Assembly (NCBI GenBank): GCA_001275005.1
Contig: JWZX01002934.1
Coordinates: 1 to 28,332, forward strand
Length of the DNA stretch: 28,332 bases
Origin: Chrysochromulina tobinii
Lineage: Eukaryota; Haptophyta; Prymnesiales; Chrysochromulinaceae
Direction: 5' to 3'
In this document: piece by piece, positions 8,907-18,800 of the stretch
Position numbering within the stretch: position 1 is the first letter of the stretch
How the letters are laid out: each line of letters begins with the position of its first letter
Notes under the pieces: generated by a model
What the model was told of the DNA's origin: nothing
The model's database searches: none
What the model saw: only the letters and a program-made list of their open reading frames with translations
Position numbers and translations under genes: made by a program

Positions 8907-9075
8907 AGGCGCGCGACGCCCGCCGCGCCGTGTGTGGGGTTCCTCGCTCAAGGGTCAATGACTTGTGCAGCTCGTTTCGTCAGCAACTTTGTCTCCTCCT
9001 TTGCCGTATTAACAGCACATTCACACTCCTCTGCTGCGACGTACTGCACGACGTATCCGATATCCGTCCGATACG
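8907..9075. promoter_or_regulatory. Short divergent promoter, SR-like gene / DDX10
   Basis: Only 169 bp separate the two ATGs, so both promoters and 5' leaders must be packed here. The stretch next to the helicase start contains the repeated hexamer TCCGAT (ATCCGATATCCGTCCGATAC at about 9056-9075). I see no TATA box. Confidence 0.5.
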
Positions 9076-11098
9076 ATGGGCTCCCGAGCCGCTGGTGGCG
9101 GCGGTTCGCGAGCGGCACGCAAGGCCGACACCGACCGCGAACTCCGCGAAATTGAGACGCTTGCCGCGCGCGTCATAGATGAGGCACCTGTGCCGGGTTC
9201 CAATCCACTCGACACCGATGCTGCCGAGGTCACCGTCGAGAAGCAGAAATTCAGCAGCGCGCGCAAGTTTGCGGAGCTGCCCCTGTCGCAGCGCACGCTA
9301 GCGGGCCTCGCCAAGGGCAAATGGCAGAAGATGACCGACATTCAACGCGCGGCCATTCCGCACGCTCTCGCTGGCCGCGATGTGCTTGGCGCGGCGAAGA
9401 CAGGCTCTGGCAAGACGCTCGCGTTCCTCGTGCCGACGCTCGAGCTGCTCTATCGCGAGCGGTGGGGGCGCATGGACGGCCTCGGCGCACTCATCATATC
9501 GCCCACGCGCGAGCTGGCCATGCAGATCTTCGACGTGCTGCGCATAGCGGGCGTCCGGCACGACCTGTCGGCGGGTCTCGTCATCGGCGGCAAGGATAAG
9601 GCAGAGGAAGCGGAGCGGATCTGCGGCATGAACCTGCTCGTGTGCACTCCAGGCCGGCTGCTGCAGCACCTCGACGAGACGCCCGGCTTCGAGGCGAACG
9701 GGCTGCAGATGCTCGTGCTCGACGAGGCCGATCGCATCCTCGACATGGGCTTCAGCTCGACTCTGAACGCGATCGTTGCGGCGCTACCCAAGAAGCGGCA
9801 AACGCTTCTCTTCTCAGCGACGCAGACGAAGGACGTGAAAGCGCTCGCGCGCCTCTCGCTGCGCAGCCCGCAGTACGTTGCGGTGCATGAGACGTCCAAG
9901 TCGTCCACACCCGCCAAGCTCGACCACCACTACATGATCACGCCGGCCGCGTCGAAGCTGGACGTGCTCTTCGGCTTCGTGCGCACACACCTGCAGGCCA
10001 AGACGATTGTCTTCTTGTCGAGCTGCAAGCAGGTGCAGTTCGTGCATGCCGCCTTCGCAGCCCTACGCCCGGGCGTGCCGCTCATGTGCCTGCACGGCCG
10101 CCAGAAGCAGATGAAGCGGCTCGCCGTGTACACCGACTTTTGCGCCAAGAAGCACGCGGTCCTCTTCGCGACGGACGTGGCGGCGCGCGGGCTCGACTTC
10201 CCACAGGTCCACTGGGTGGTGCAAGCGGACTGCCCCGAGGACGTTGCCACCTACATCCACCGCACCGGCCGTACCGCGCGCTACACAGCAAGCGGGCGCG
10301 CGCTGCTGCTGCTACTCCCTTCGGAGAGCGCGATGCTTGACAAGTTGGGCGCCGCGCGCATCGTCGCTTCCAAGCTTTCAGTGAATGCGAAGGCGGTCTT
10401 CCAGACGCGCCCCAAGCTGCAGGCGCTGCTCTCTGAGCGGCCCGAGATCAAGTACACGGCACAGCGCGCCTTCATCTCGTACGTGCGCTCGGTGCACTTG
10501 CAGGCCGACAAGGAGATCTTTGACGCGCCGAGCCTGCCGCTTGGTCCGTTGGCGGAGAGCATGGGGCTGCTCGCCCCGCCGCGCGTGCGCTTCCTGGGCG
10601 GTGGTGCGGGCGGAGCGGGCGGGGCTGGCGGGGATGGGCGTTCGTGCAAGAAGCCGGGTGAGCGCAGCTGGCAGCCAGGCGACGAGGACGAGGACGGCGA
10701 GGACGAGGCGGAGGAGGAAGACGACGATGACGAGGAGGAGGGTGAGGAGGACGAGGACGAGGACGAGGAGGACGACGGTGGGAGGTCCCAAAGCCGTCGA
10801 CGAGGCACTCCCGCGCCGGCGATTGCGGAGGCGAGCAGCGAGGAGGAGGATGGGGAGGAGGGACTTGTGCTCAAGCCCAAGAAGAAGAAGGAGCAGCCAC
10901 GCGATCGCCTCAAGCGTCTCCTCGCGCGCAACACGCTCGAGCGTCGCGGCGATGACGACGGTACGAGCAGCAGCCGCGCGGCCGCCGAGCGCCAGAAGCG
11001 TGCCGCGGCGCCCAAGCCGCTGCTAGGCGAGCCCGGAGACGCGTCGGCAGGGCCTCTGCTCCAAGTCAAGCGTACGATCCTGCCTGAGGACGAGGAGA

Positions 11099-11133
<35 letters not shown>

Positions 11134-11682
11134 ACAGCCGATGAGCTTCCTCTTCGGAAGGCGAAGATCAAGATCCGCAAGGGGGGCACCGTAGTGGGGG
11201 GCACGCGCACCGTCTTTGACGACGAGGGCGTGCCGCTCGAGCGCCGTTTTGATGGCTTTGCCGGCGTCGTGGCAGACAAGGAGGCGGTAGGTGCGGCGCC
11301 CGTGGCGGACCCCGCCTCGCGTGTGGCGCAAGTGAAGGCGGCGCTGCGCGAACGTGCGGCCGTCGACCGAGAGCGCGAACGTGAGCGTGTGCGCGAGATG
11401 CACAAGGCACGCAAGCGCAAGCAAAAGGAGGCGGCCGCGGCCGAGGTGGAGGCACGAGAACCAGGCGTACAGGCGATCCTGGGTACAGGCGAGAGCGACG
11501 GCGACGATGATGGAGAGCACTCTGGGTCGGCAGCGGCTATGGTGCGCCCATCGAAGCGCTCCCGACGCGGAGACGACGAGGCCAGTTCGAGCGTGCCAGT
11601 GATGCAGAGCACTGCTGACGAGATGCGACGGGACGAGATCGCCGCGGAGAGGAAGCTGGCGATGCTCCTCGGGGGTCGCTGA
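9076..11682 (+). CDS. DDX10: DEAD-box ATP-dependent RNA helicase DDX10/Dbp4
   Basis: An 868-residue intronless DEAD-box helicase. Visible motifs: Q-motif region ending TDIQ (88-91), motif I AAKTGSGKT (106-114), Ia PTRELA (143-148), TPGR (191-194), II DEAD (216-219), III SAT (247-249), then the second RecA domain with ATDVAARGLDFP (366-376) and VI HRTGRTAR (395-402). The block RPGVPLMCLHGRQKQMKRLA then VYTDFCAKKHAVLFATD is diagnostic for DDX10/yeast Dbp4, a nucleolar helicase for release of U14/U3 snoRNAs during 18S rRNA maturation. Length equals the family's usual size (human about 875). The C-terminal half is Glu/Asp-rich (about 535-570) with Lys/Arg-rich nuclear/nucleolar-type patches and a (GGEG)n run near 676. 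The ATG at 9076 is the first in frame and leaves a short N-terminal tail. Confidence 0.95.
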
Positions 11683-12188
11683 AGAGTGACGAACAACAGA
11701 GAGCGAAACGATAGCTGAGGGAGAGACAGTGGACACTCCTCACTCGACAGAGAGAGGCAGCAGAGACCGGGAGATCGAGGAGCTTTTAGAGCGCCGAAGG
11801 CACTTTGGGGCCCGGGGGCATTGCAGTCGTGTGGACTGTGCGAGGCTGCGACTGTGACGCGTACATGGAGCGAGTCGAGTGGCGCCAGAGAGCACGCCCG
11901 CAGCACTTTATATACGCCCACGCGGAGTACTCCGCGGACCGCCCGGGACACAGCCCTCAGTGGCAGCGTGACTTTCCTCTAGCGACACACTGACATTCCG
12001 AGCGGTGTCTCGGACCACTGACCACGGGCGGTGGCCGGTGGCGGTGCGCGGTTTATCGGTATTCGTAACGGCCGAACCTTAAAACCGATACGTAGTAGCC
12101 CGTACGATACCGGCGCCGAAATAGAAAGGATGGCTGAGGGGTCGTGTGCATTTCCAACCGAAGCAACGCATTCGGTCTGCTCTGGTGC
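11683..12188. other. Convergent intergenic region
   Basis: About 500 bp between the 3' ends of DDX10 and the translin/TRAX gene. It contains a TATATA-like stretch near 11910 and a cluster of CCGATAC/GATACCG words at 12054-12113 with a weak 7-bp inverted repeat (TATCGGT/ACCGATA). No gene is supported. Confidence 0.4.
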
Positions 12189-13746
12189 TTACTCGTCCCC
12201 CGCATCAGCTCCGAGTGGAACATCCGCGAGCGGCTCGACGGGCTCGGCGCGAACGCGACCCGAGCGTTCGACGAGCGAGAGCTCGTAGAGAAGCTGCTCG
12301 AGCTTGCGGACCGCTGTCTTGAGTGCCTCGACCTTCTTGGCGATACCGCGTGGCGCGGCCTGCCCGAGGACGAGGATGGCCGACTGGACCGCCACGGCGG
12401 TGCCCAGGCACGCACGCACGGCCGGTGCGTCGCGTTCGGTCGCACGGCGCACGGCAAAGCGCCCAATCTCGCCGACGAGATCACAAACGCCGCCGAGGTA
12501 TTCGGAAGGGAGCAAGTCGTCGCCTAGCAGCGCCTCTTCGCCGCACAGCAGGATCCGGTGCGGTTCGCTGCTCTGCGCGTCGCCCTGCGCGCAGCCCTGC
12601 GCGCCGCTTTGCGCGCCGTCCTGAGCACTCCGCCCGCCCAGCCATCCCTCAAAAAGGACGGCTTCGGCGAGCTCCTCGAGCATGCCACGCAGGCAGCCCT
12701 GTGAGCGCAGCGACGGGTACGCGGCTACATCCTGCCTGATCAGCTGGCGCGCGAGGGCGCGTGCCGTGTCGAGCTGCTTGCGAGCGCCCTCGCGATCGCC
12801 GCGTTGCATCGCGAAGATAGCTTGCTTCGCCAGCTTCTGCGGCTCGCGGCACTTTTTGATGAGTGCCTCGCGTGCCGCGTCGAGGGCGGCATATGCGACG
12901 CGCGCCGCCTCGAGCGCGGCCACGTCGACGAGCGGAACAGTGGCAGTCGCCGTCGTAGCATCGCCGGCCCCGTCGGCGGCGTTGGCCGCGTCGGCAGCAG
13001 CAAGCGCAGGCGCGGGCGCGTGGCCGGGCATGCCAGCGGGAGGGAAGAGGGAGAGCTCGCAGATCAAATCCTCGAGCCGTCGGACCACGTACTTGAGCGA
13101 GTCGTACGAGCGGCGCAGTGGCCCGTTGCGCAGGTCGAATGCTTGCAGCGCCTCGTGGAGTGCATTCACAACGGCACGTGCCGCCTCGACGGAGCGCGTA
13201 TCGCCCGCGGTCGCCACAACGTTCGCGTACCGTCCGATCTCGTGAGCAGCGCCGATGAGGCCTTGAAGCCACTCCTCGTCGGTGTAAGACGGCGTTGGCA
13301 CAGCGGTCCCGTCTTCATCCAGGCGACGCGCCTTGACGCCGGGTTCGCGCGGCGCGCGCGGCTGCTCCGGCGTCCAATCCACGTGCGGAGCTGAGCGTGC
13401 ACCGAGGGTACCGGTGACGAGGAAGGCGTCGAATGCTTGGGCGGTCGCGAGCGCCGAGGCCGCGTTCGAGAACGAAAAGTCTTCCTCGTCACGGTTCCCT
13501 AGCGACTCCGCCAAGGCACGAACAGGCCTCGGAAATGGCCGCATCGGCGCTGGGAGCATCACCGATGTGTCGGAAGTGGACGGCGAGAGCGGCTGCGTCC
13601 GCTGCTGCGCGTGCAGCCTTACCTGATGACTCGCGCTCCACGCGCTGGGCAAGCAACAGCTGGCGCAGCTCTTCGATGTGGGCGAGAAAGGCAGTCGTGT
13701 GAGGGAAGGGCGCGAGCTTTGGTGGCACAGTCGGAGCGAGACTCAT
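12189..13746 (-). CDS. Translin-TRAX tandem fusion protein (C3PO-like)
   Basis: Two translin-family modules in one chain of about 504 residues. Translin and TRAX are normally separate ~230-290-residue proteins that assemble into the C3PO RNA/DNA nuclease (RISC activation, tRNA 5' leader removal). Module 1 (about 20-220) ends with DLRNGPLRRSYDSLKY (190-205), a strong translin signature, but has no acidic residues where TRAX is catalytic. Module 2 (about 255-485) has LEELAEAVLF, keeping two Glu three apart (344, 347), and GVCDLVGEIGR, keeping Asp408 and Glu412 four apart, the TRAX active-site pattern. Module 1's first half (ATG at 13744-13746) is in a different frame from the rest. Joining needs a 43-nt GT-AG intron (13481-13523), a 25-nt intron (13499-13523) or a one-base sequence error. 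The 43-nt intron gives the best-looking join, ISEA-Y-FSFSNAAS. An Ala-rich linker (about 225-255) separates the modules, and an AQ-rich insert (about 360-377) splits module 2. Confidence 0.75.
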
Positions 13747-14512
13747 GGCGCGTTACCGGTACGTGTTTTCTTCAAAGTCTTCTTCAAATACGAGACTTCA
13801 GGATCTGGAAATAACTTTCCTCACGCGCCCAATAGTCAAGTCAAATCAAATCCGTTTTGGTCTCCTTCCCGCTCGTGCTCCCTCTGTTGTGTCTAAGCAA
13901 TCCTCTCCGTCGACTGTGTCGACATCAACTGCTCGATCCGAAGGTGGAAGGATGCTCGTGGAGTGGGTGTTGAGTGCTGCCTGCTCATGTGTCTGCTCGG
14001 TGTGGAGTGGGTGTGCTGCCTCCTCATGTGTCTGCTCGGTGTGCGCTCGAGCGCCTCGAGTGCTCGAGCGAGCACATTCCAATTGGGCACATTCCTTGGC
14101 ACATTCGATAGGCTTCCCGTTACGCTAACGCATTTAAAATCAAATGCCGCATTAGGTTTGTCTGTTAGTTTGTGTATAGTGCCCAAGGTATTGCCTTGAC
14201 TTGACACCGAACACTGTCACACACCTCGCACTTGCACGCACTTGCTGCCACATGCACCCACACTCATGCACATTTGCACAATCGACAATGACGTCCCGCA
14301 CGCACACGGACGCTCCTAATTATTCTTCAGCACTACATGCACGATTTGATTGTTGCAGACTGACGGGGTAACGCCAGATGACGGTCTCAGTCACTCGCAC
14401 CACGGGGTTCATTGAGACGTCATGCGAGACGTGTGCTGGCGGTAGCGGCTCGTGCGAGCTACCTGTACGCCTCGTCGGAGTCCTGGTATACGTTGTGTGT
14501 GGGAAGACGATC
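13747..14512. other. Intergenic region upstream of the translin-TRAX gene
   Basis: AT-richer spacer of about 770 bp. TACCGGTAC at 13754-13762 lies only 7 bp from the translin-TRAX start codon. A ~42-bp tandem duplication (TGGAGTGGGTGT...CTGCTCGGTG) occupies about 13959-14041, and GCACATTC occurs three times between about 14070 and 14107. Open frames through it are not convincing. Confidence 0.4.
13959..14041. repeat. ~42-bp tandem duplication
   Basis: Two adjacent copies share TGGAGTGGGTGT, then TGCTGCC, then TCATGTGTCTGCTCGGTG, with a few-base length difference between copies. Confidence 0.75.
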
Positions 14513-15178
14513 TCAATATGAGTACTGGCGGGCGAGGCCCATGCGCGACGCAGTATCGAAACGTGGCGACATGTAGCCGCCGTAGCCTCCATAGCGACCG
14601 TACGAGTAGGGCGAGTAGTAGTTGCCCATGCCGTAACCGCCATATCCGCCCATACCATACCCCATGCCATAGCGACCGTACGAGTAGGGCGAGCCGTAGC
14701 CCATGCCGTAGCGACCGTACGAGTAGGGCGAGTAGTAGTTGCCCATGCCGTAACCGCCATATCCGCCCATACCATACCCCATGCCGTAGCGACCGTACGA
14801 GTAGGGCGAACCATACCCCATGCCGTAGCGACCGTACGAGTAGGGCGAATAGTAGTTGCCGCCGTAGCCATAGTTGCCATAGCTGTTGTATGCCATGGGG
14901 TAATAAGGCCGATAGGTGCCACGATAATCATAAGGAGCCCATGCATTGACAGACGAGGTGCCTTCGTACACGAACGGCTGCTTGATGCCGGCGATCATGA
15001 CGGGAGCGACGACCGCGGCCGAGGGCCGCGAGGCCACGATCCCGCCGATCTTTGCCGGGGGGGCGATGAATGCCACCACAATTGCGGTCAGCATCGAAAG
15101 GACGACCATGATTGGTACGAAAAGCGAAGGGATGCGACACGGCCTTTTCCCCTTCGCAGATGCGGAGATGCAGCACAT
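14513..15178 (-). CDS. Tyr/Gly-rich tandem-repeat protein with signal peptide
   Basis: A 221-residue protein that I do not recognise. Residues 17-42 (ending MVVLSMLTAIVVAFIAPPAK) form a hydrophobic signal-peptide-like segment. The VAFIAPP end resembles the Phe-containing cleavage motif of complex-plastid presequences, so secretion or plastid targeting are both open. After a ~40-residue spacer with SRPSAAVVAP, nearly all the rest is Tyr, Gly, Met, Ser, Pro and Arg. A 39-residue unit (containing NYYSPYSYGRYGMGYG and GMGGYGGYGMG) is present twice in tandem plus a partial copy, matching a 117-bp DNA repeat. Tyr/Gly/Arg-rich low-complexity chains often self-associate or coat surfaces, so a structural or cell-covering role is inferred. 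A second Met at residue 24 is an alternative start. The gene shares its strand with the channel upstream. Confidence 0.65.
   Translation of the reverse strand: MCCISASAKGKRPCRIPSLFVPIMVVLSMLTAIVVAFIAPPAKIGGIVASRPSAAVVAPVMIAGIKQPFVYEGTSSVNAWAPYDYRGTYRPYYPMAYNSYGNYGYGGNYYSPYSYGRYGMGYGSPYSYGRYGMGYGMGGYGGYGMGNYYSPYSYGRYGMGYGSPYSYGRYGMGYGMGGYGGYGMGNYYSPYSYGRYGGYGGYMSPRFDTASRMGLARQYSY
14596..14860 (-). repeat. 117-bp coding tandem repeat
   Basis: Copies start at 14596 and 14713, with a partial third copy at 14830 (period 117 bp, i.e. 39 codons). Copies 1 and 2 are almost identical at the DNA level, including synonymous positions, which points to recent duplication or homogenisation. Confidence 0.9.
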
Positions 15179-15802
15179 GTGACGAGATCTGCAGCGGCGC
15201 GAAGATGCGCGACGCTTGCTTTAGCGACGCTTTAGTCGACCTCATCAACGGTTACATAGTCGCAATTTCATCCCAACTCACAAGCATCGATGCAACATCA
15301 CGCTGAATGTAGTCGGAGGCCGTCACACAAGATTCCGATGAACATGGTTCACGCATGATGTCACAACGCGCACAATTCACAGTTCAATAGGAAACATACA
15401 AATTACTCTCGAGCGTGATCGTGTTAGGACTTATAGGTAATTGTGATCGCGGCCTAGCAGTCGACTCAACTATCAAGATCCACAGCAACCCCAATTGAGC
15501 AACCCGCGGTCTTGTACAAAGTACAAAACTTGTTCGACGTAGTGTATTCAAATAGGAATTTCAAATTACAAATAAGGCGACGTCAAAGTGCCGGAACGCG
15601 ACCGCGGCTCAGCGAGGCGGCTGCCTCCGGGGCGCGGGCGCGCGGGGCCGGCGCCCGCGTCCGCGCCCGAGTCCGCCCGACCCCGTTCTAAGATCTAAAA
15701 AGATCTAACCGTCTTACGAAGCCCGTGTCGTGTAAGCCGAGCCTGTCTAGTTCTATTACAGATCTATAGGCTCGCCCTTGCCTGCACGTCTTTATCACGT
15801 CT
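15179..15802. other. Intergenic region with GC-rich hairpin
   Basis: Separates the channel's stop codon from the upstream side of the Tyr/Gly-repeat gene. The part near 15340-15590 is AT-rich. It is followed by a very GC-rich block (15596-15690) that can fold: GGGCGCGG at 15630-15637 pairs with CCGCGCCC at 15661-15668 and extends inward to about 13 pairs. If the channel transcript reads through, this lies 135-175 bases past its stop. No gene is recognised. Confidence 0.4.
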
Positions 15803-18800
15803 TCACTGCCGCCCCGGTGTGCCGGCAATTCGGTTGCGCAAGGCCCTAACGCCGGGAGGCGTCCAGACCCCACAAGCGTTGCGATTGGACCGTCCGCCTG
15901 AAACCGCACTCACGGAGCCACCGCCCGGCGTCTGTGCCGAGCTGCTTGCGCGCAGCAGCGCGGCGGTTGGTGCGCTGCCAGTGCGCGTCGGCATAGCTCC
16001 CGTCGTCCAAGCATCCAATGCACGGCCCACGGCGAAGCGCTCGTTCAATGGGCGCGATCCTGGGGCCCTGGGCGGCGCCTGCGGGATGAGAATGCCAGGT
16101 CGCGCCGCTGGTTGAAGCGCTGGTACCAGCTGGGGCATGGCTCCAAGCCACTCCCGAGGGGTCCGACCCTCCCTGGGCGTTCGTCCCTCGCGAAAGGAAA
16201 AGCCCTCCCGAGGGGTCCGACCCTCCCGCGGGGTCTTTCCAAACCGCTCCTCCAAATACGCGATGGCCCTGGCCTGCTGCGGCGGCAGCGGCGGCGGCAG
16301 CGTCTGCTGCTGATCCTGTTCGGCGGGCCGTTTGCGCGCCGCGCCCTTGACGCCGCCGAAAGGCTTGTGCGCCCCGGCCCCCTTGCGCTTGGCGAGCTCT
16401 GCCTGGACGAGTGCCGCGCGCGCGCGAGATCGGCCAATCCAAACGAGCAGATGGTCCCTCATAGCCTCGAAGGCGAAGCGCTGCTGCAGAGACAGATTGT
16501 ACTCGCGAGCCAGTCGGTCGGGTGCGGAGAGCTCGAGCGACTGCGACTTCTGGCGCTGGAAGGCGGCGTGGACCTTTTCGGGCGGCGGCGATCGTGGGTC
16601 GAAGGGCACCAAGTTCTGCACCCGGGCGCGGAAGGTGTCCGTGTCAATGTTGACTGACTTGGAGGTGAAGTTGTGCTTGACAAGCGCGTTGAGCACGTCA
16701 ATGTACGCCACCTCACCCAAGTGTCCGTTGTACTGCTGCAGATCGAGCTTAGCGCACAGCTTTCGCGCTGCGAGGAGCACAGCTTTCGTGCCGCCGAGCG
16801 CCTCTTCGCGCCCCGCAAGGCCCATTGGCGGAGTGACCGCGAGCACGAGCTGTGGCAGCTCCTCCACCCGAATGTAGAAGTCGGCGTCCGGGTCGAAGCG
16901 GCCCCACGCCTCGCGGAAACGATCGAGGTCGAGGGCCGTGACGAGGTCCGGGTTGGCTCCGTTGACGTTGGTGAAGTTTTCGAGGATCACCGCGACCACA
17001 AGGTTGAGCAGCACGAACGAGCCAATCATCTGGAAGGAGATGAAGTACGGGATGGCAAGCCAGATGCCGCAGTCGCCGGCCGCCTCCGTACACAAGCCCA
17101 GCTCTTCGCTCACCATTGCTTCCACCATGAGCCCCGACCAGGCGTCGCCGGTGAGACATTGGAATAGAAGTAGCGCCGCGTTGCCGAGCGTCTCGAAGTT
17201 GCGCCCCGCGTCGATCAAATCCTGGTGGGCCACAAAGCAGAACAGGTCCACACCGAGCACCGCGTACATGAAGACGACGAGCGTCAGGAGACAGCTCACA
17301 TTCAGCAGGCTTGGGAAGGAGTAGATCATGGTGACGAGCAGGCTGCGCAATTCCTTGAAAGAGCGCAGAAGACGCAAGATCCGCACGATCCGCAGGACGC
17401 GCAGCGTGCGCAGCAGCATCGGCGGAATCGGGAGCACGCCCGCGAGAACCTCGGACGCGATCTGGTCGAAGAGGGAGGTGCACACGAGGAAAAAGTCAAA
17501 GCGCGACCAGCGGTCCGCCCAATAGCCCGCTAGGCCGAGTCCGCTGATCTTGAGCACCGCCTCGGCATAGAAGATGTAGGCAAAGTAGTCCATTGCTGAG
17601 TTGTACTCATGCTCGAATGCGGTCTGCTCCATGCCCCAAAAGTCGCACGACATCAGCGCCACATTGGCGATGATCACGGCCATGATGAAGGCGTCGAAGG
17701 GCGCCGAGGTGACCAGGTTGAAGATGGCACGGCGGAAGCACGATTTGGGGACAGGGCTGACGCGCTCGGGCCCAGGGTTGTCGACGAGAGCCTTCATGGT
17801 GTTCACCCACTGCAGCTGCTCAGGCGTCATCGTGGCGGAGCCGTCGGTCTCAGCCTTGATGCGGTTGAAGTCGTCCACGATGACGCCGACGAAGAGGTTC
17901 ATCGCGAAGAAGGAGCCAATGAACATCCACACGATCGAGTAGATGGATGAGAGTGAGTAGTCGTTGCGCACCGACGCGACACCGGGCTGCGTCGCGTCCA
18001 TCATCCGATACATGTCCTGCTCCCAGCTGTCGCCCGTGCTCATCACGTAGAGCACCAGCATAGCTGAGCCTATGTCGTCGAAAGAGCCGACACGAGGGTT
18101 TTCCCAGCGCACAACGTCGTCGCTGCCGCCGCCGCCGCCGCCGCCGCCGCTGCCGCCCTTGAGCACGCGCCGCAGCGAGTCCGCGGGCACGCATTCTGCC
18201 TTGGTGAGGATGGACGGATCGGTGCACGCTCCGAGCTTGCCCATGTAGAGCTGCATCCCGAGGACGGCAAAGACAGCCATCAACGCCAGCATGACGCCCG
18301 CGACGTTCGCGACGGCGGGGAGCGCCTGGGCGAGCGACGAGATGATGAGACGCATGCCGGCTGAGCGTGAGACGAGGCGCAGCGGCCGTAGCACGCGCAA
18401 CACTCGCAAATTGGCAAGCGGCGCGAGCGCTGGGAACTGCTCGGTGGCGATCGCTAAGAAGGAGGCCAGCACGATGACGGCGTCGAGCTGATTCCACGGC
18501 GAGCGCAGATAGGCACGTGGCTGCTCGCCGTAGACGAAGCCAAAGGAGATCGCCTTGATTAGCAGCTCAGCTCCAAAGAGCCACGGCCAAAAGTACATGT
18601 CGAGCGTGTGCAGCCCGACGGCGAGAGGGCCCTCGGGGTCGAGACGCGGCGAGTCCAGAGCGAGGCAAACGGACGAGATGAGGATGGCGATGATGATGAC
18701 GGTGTCGTAGAGCGGCGATGTCACAAGCATGAGGCATGCTTGGCGCACGGGGTTGCGCGGCGAGAAGCACAGGAAAGAGTAGTCTTGCGGCCACGTGTAA

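Noticed and set aside
8907-8951. N-terminal extension of the SR-like protein to 8951
   Set aside because: The upstream codon is TTG, not ATG; a eukaryotic start at 8906 is preferred.
10281-11951. Long minus-strand open frame of 556 codons opposite DDX10
   Set aside because: Its Ser/Pro/Arg-rich sequence is the complement of the helicase's acidic, Lys-rich C-terminal half. It has no domain, and DDX10 is unmistakable on the other strand.
12054-12090. Inverted repeat TATCGGT/ACCGATA as a terminator or RNA element
   Set aside because: Only 7 pairs with a 23-base loop, so likely chance.
13745-14128. Plus-strand 127-codon frame (MARYRYVFSS...) beside the translin-TRAX start
   Set aside because: Overlaps the translin-TRAX start codon on the other strand and runs through a tandem duplication; Cys/Ser/Arg-rich with no homology I recognise.
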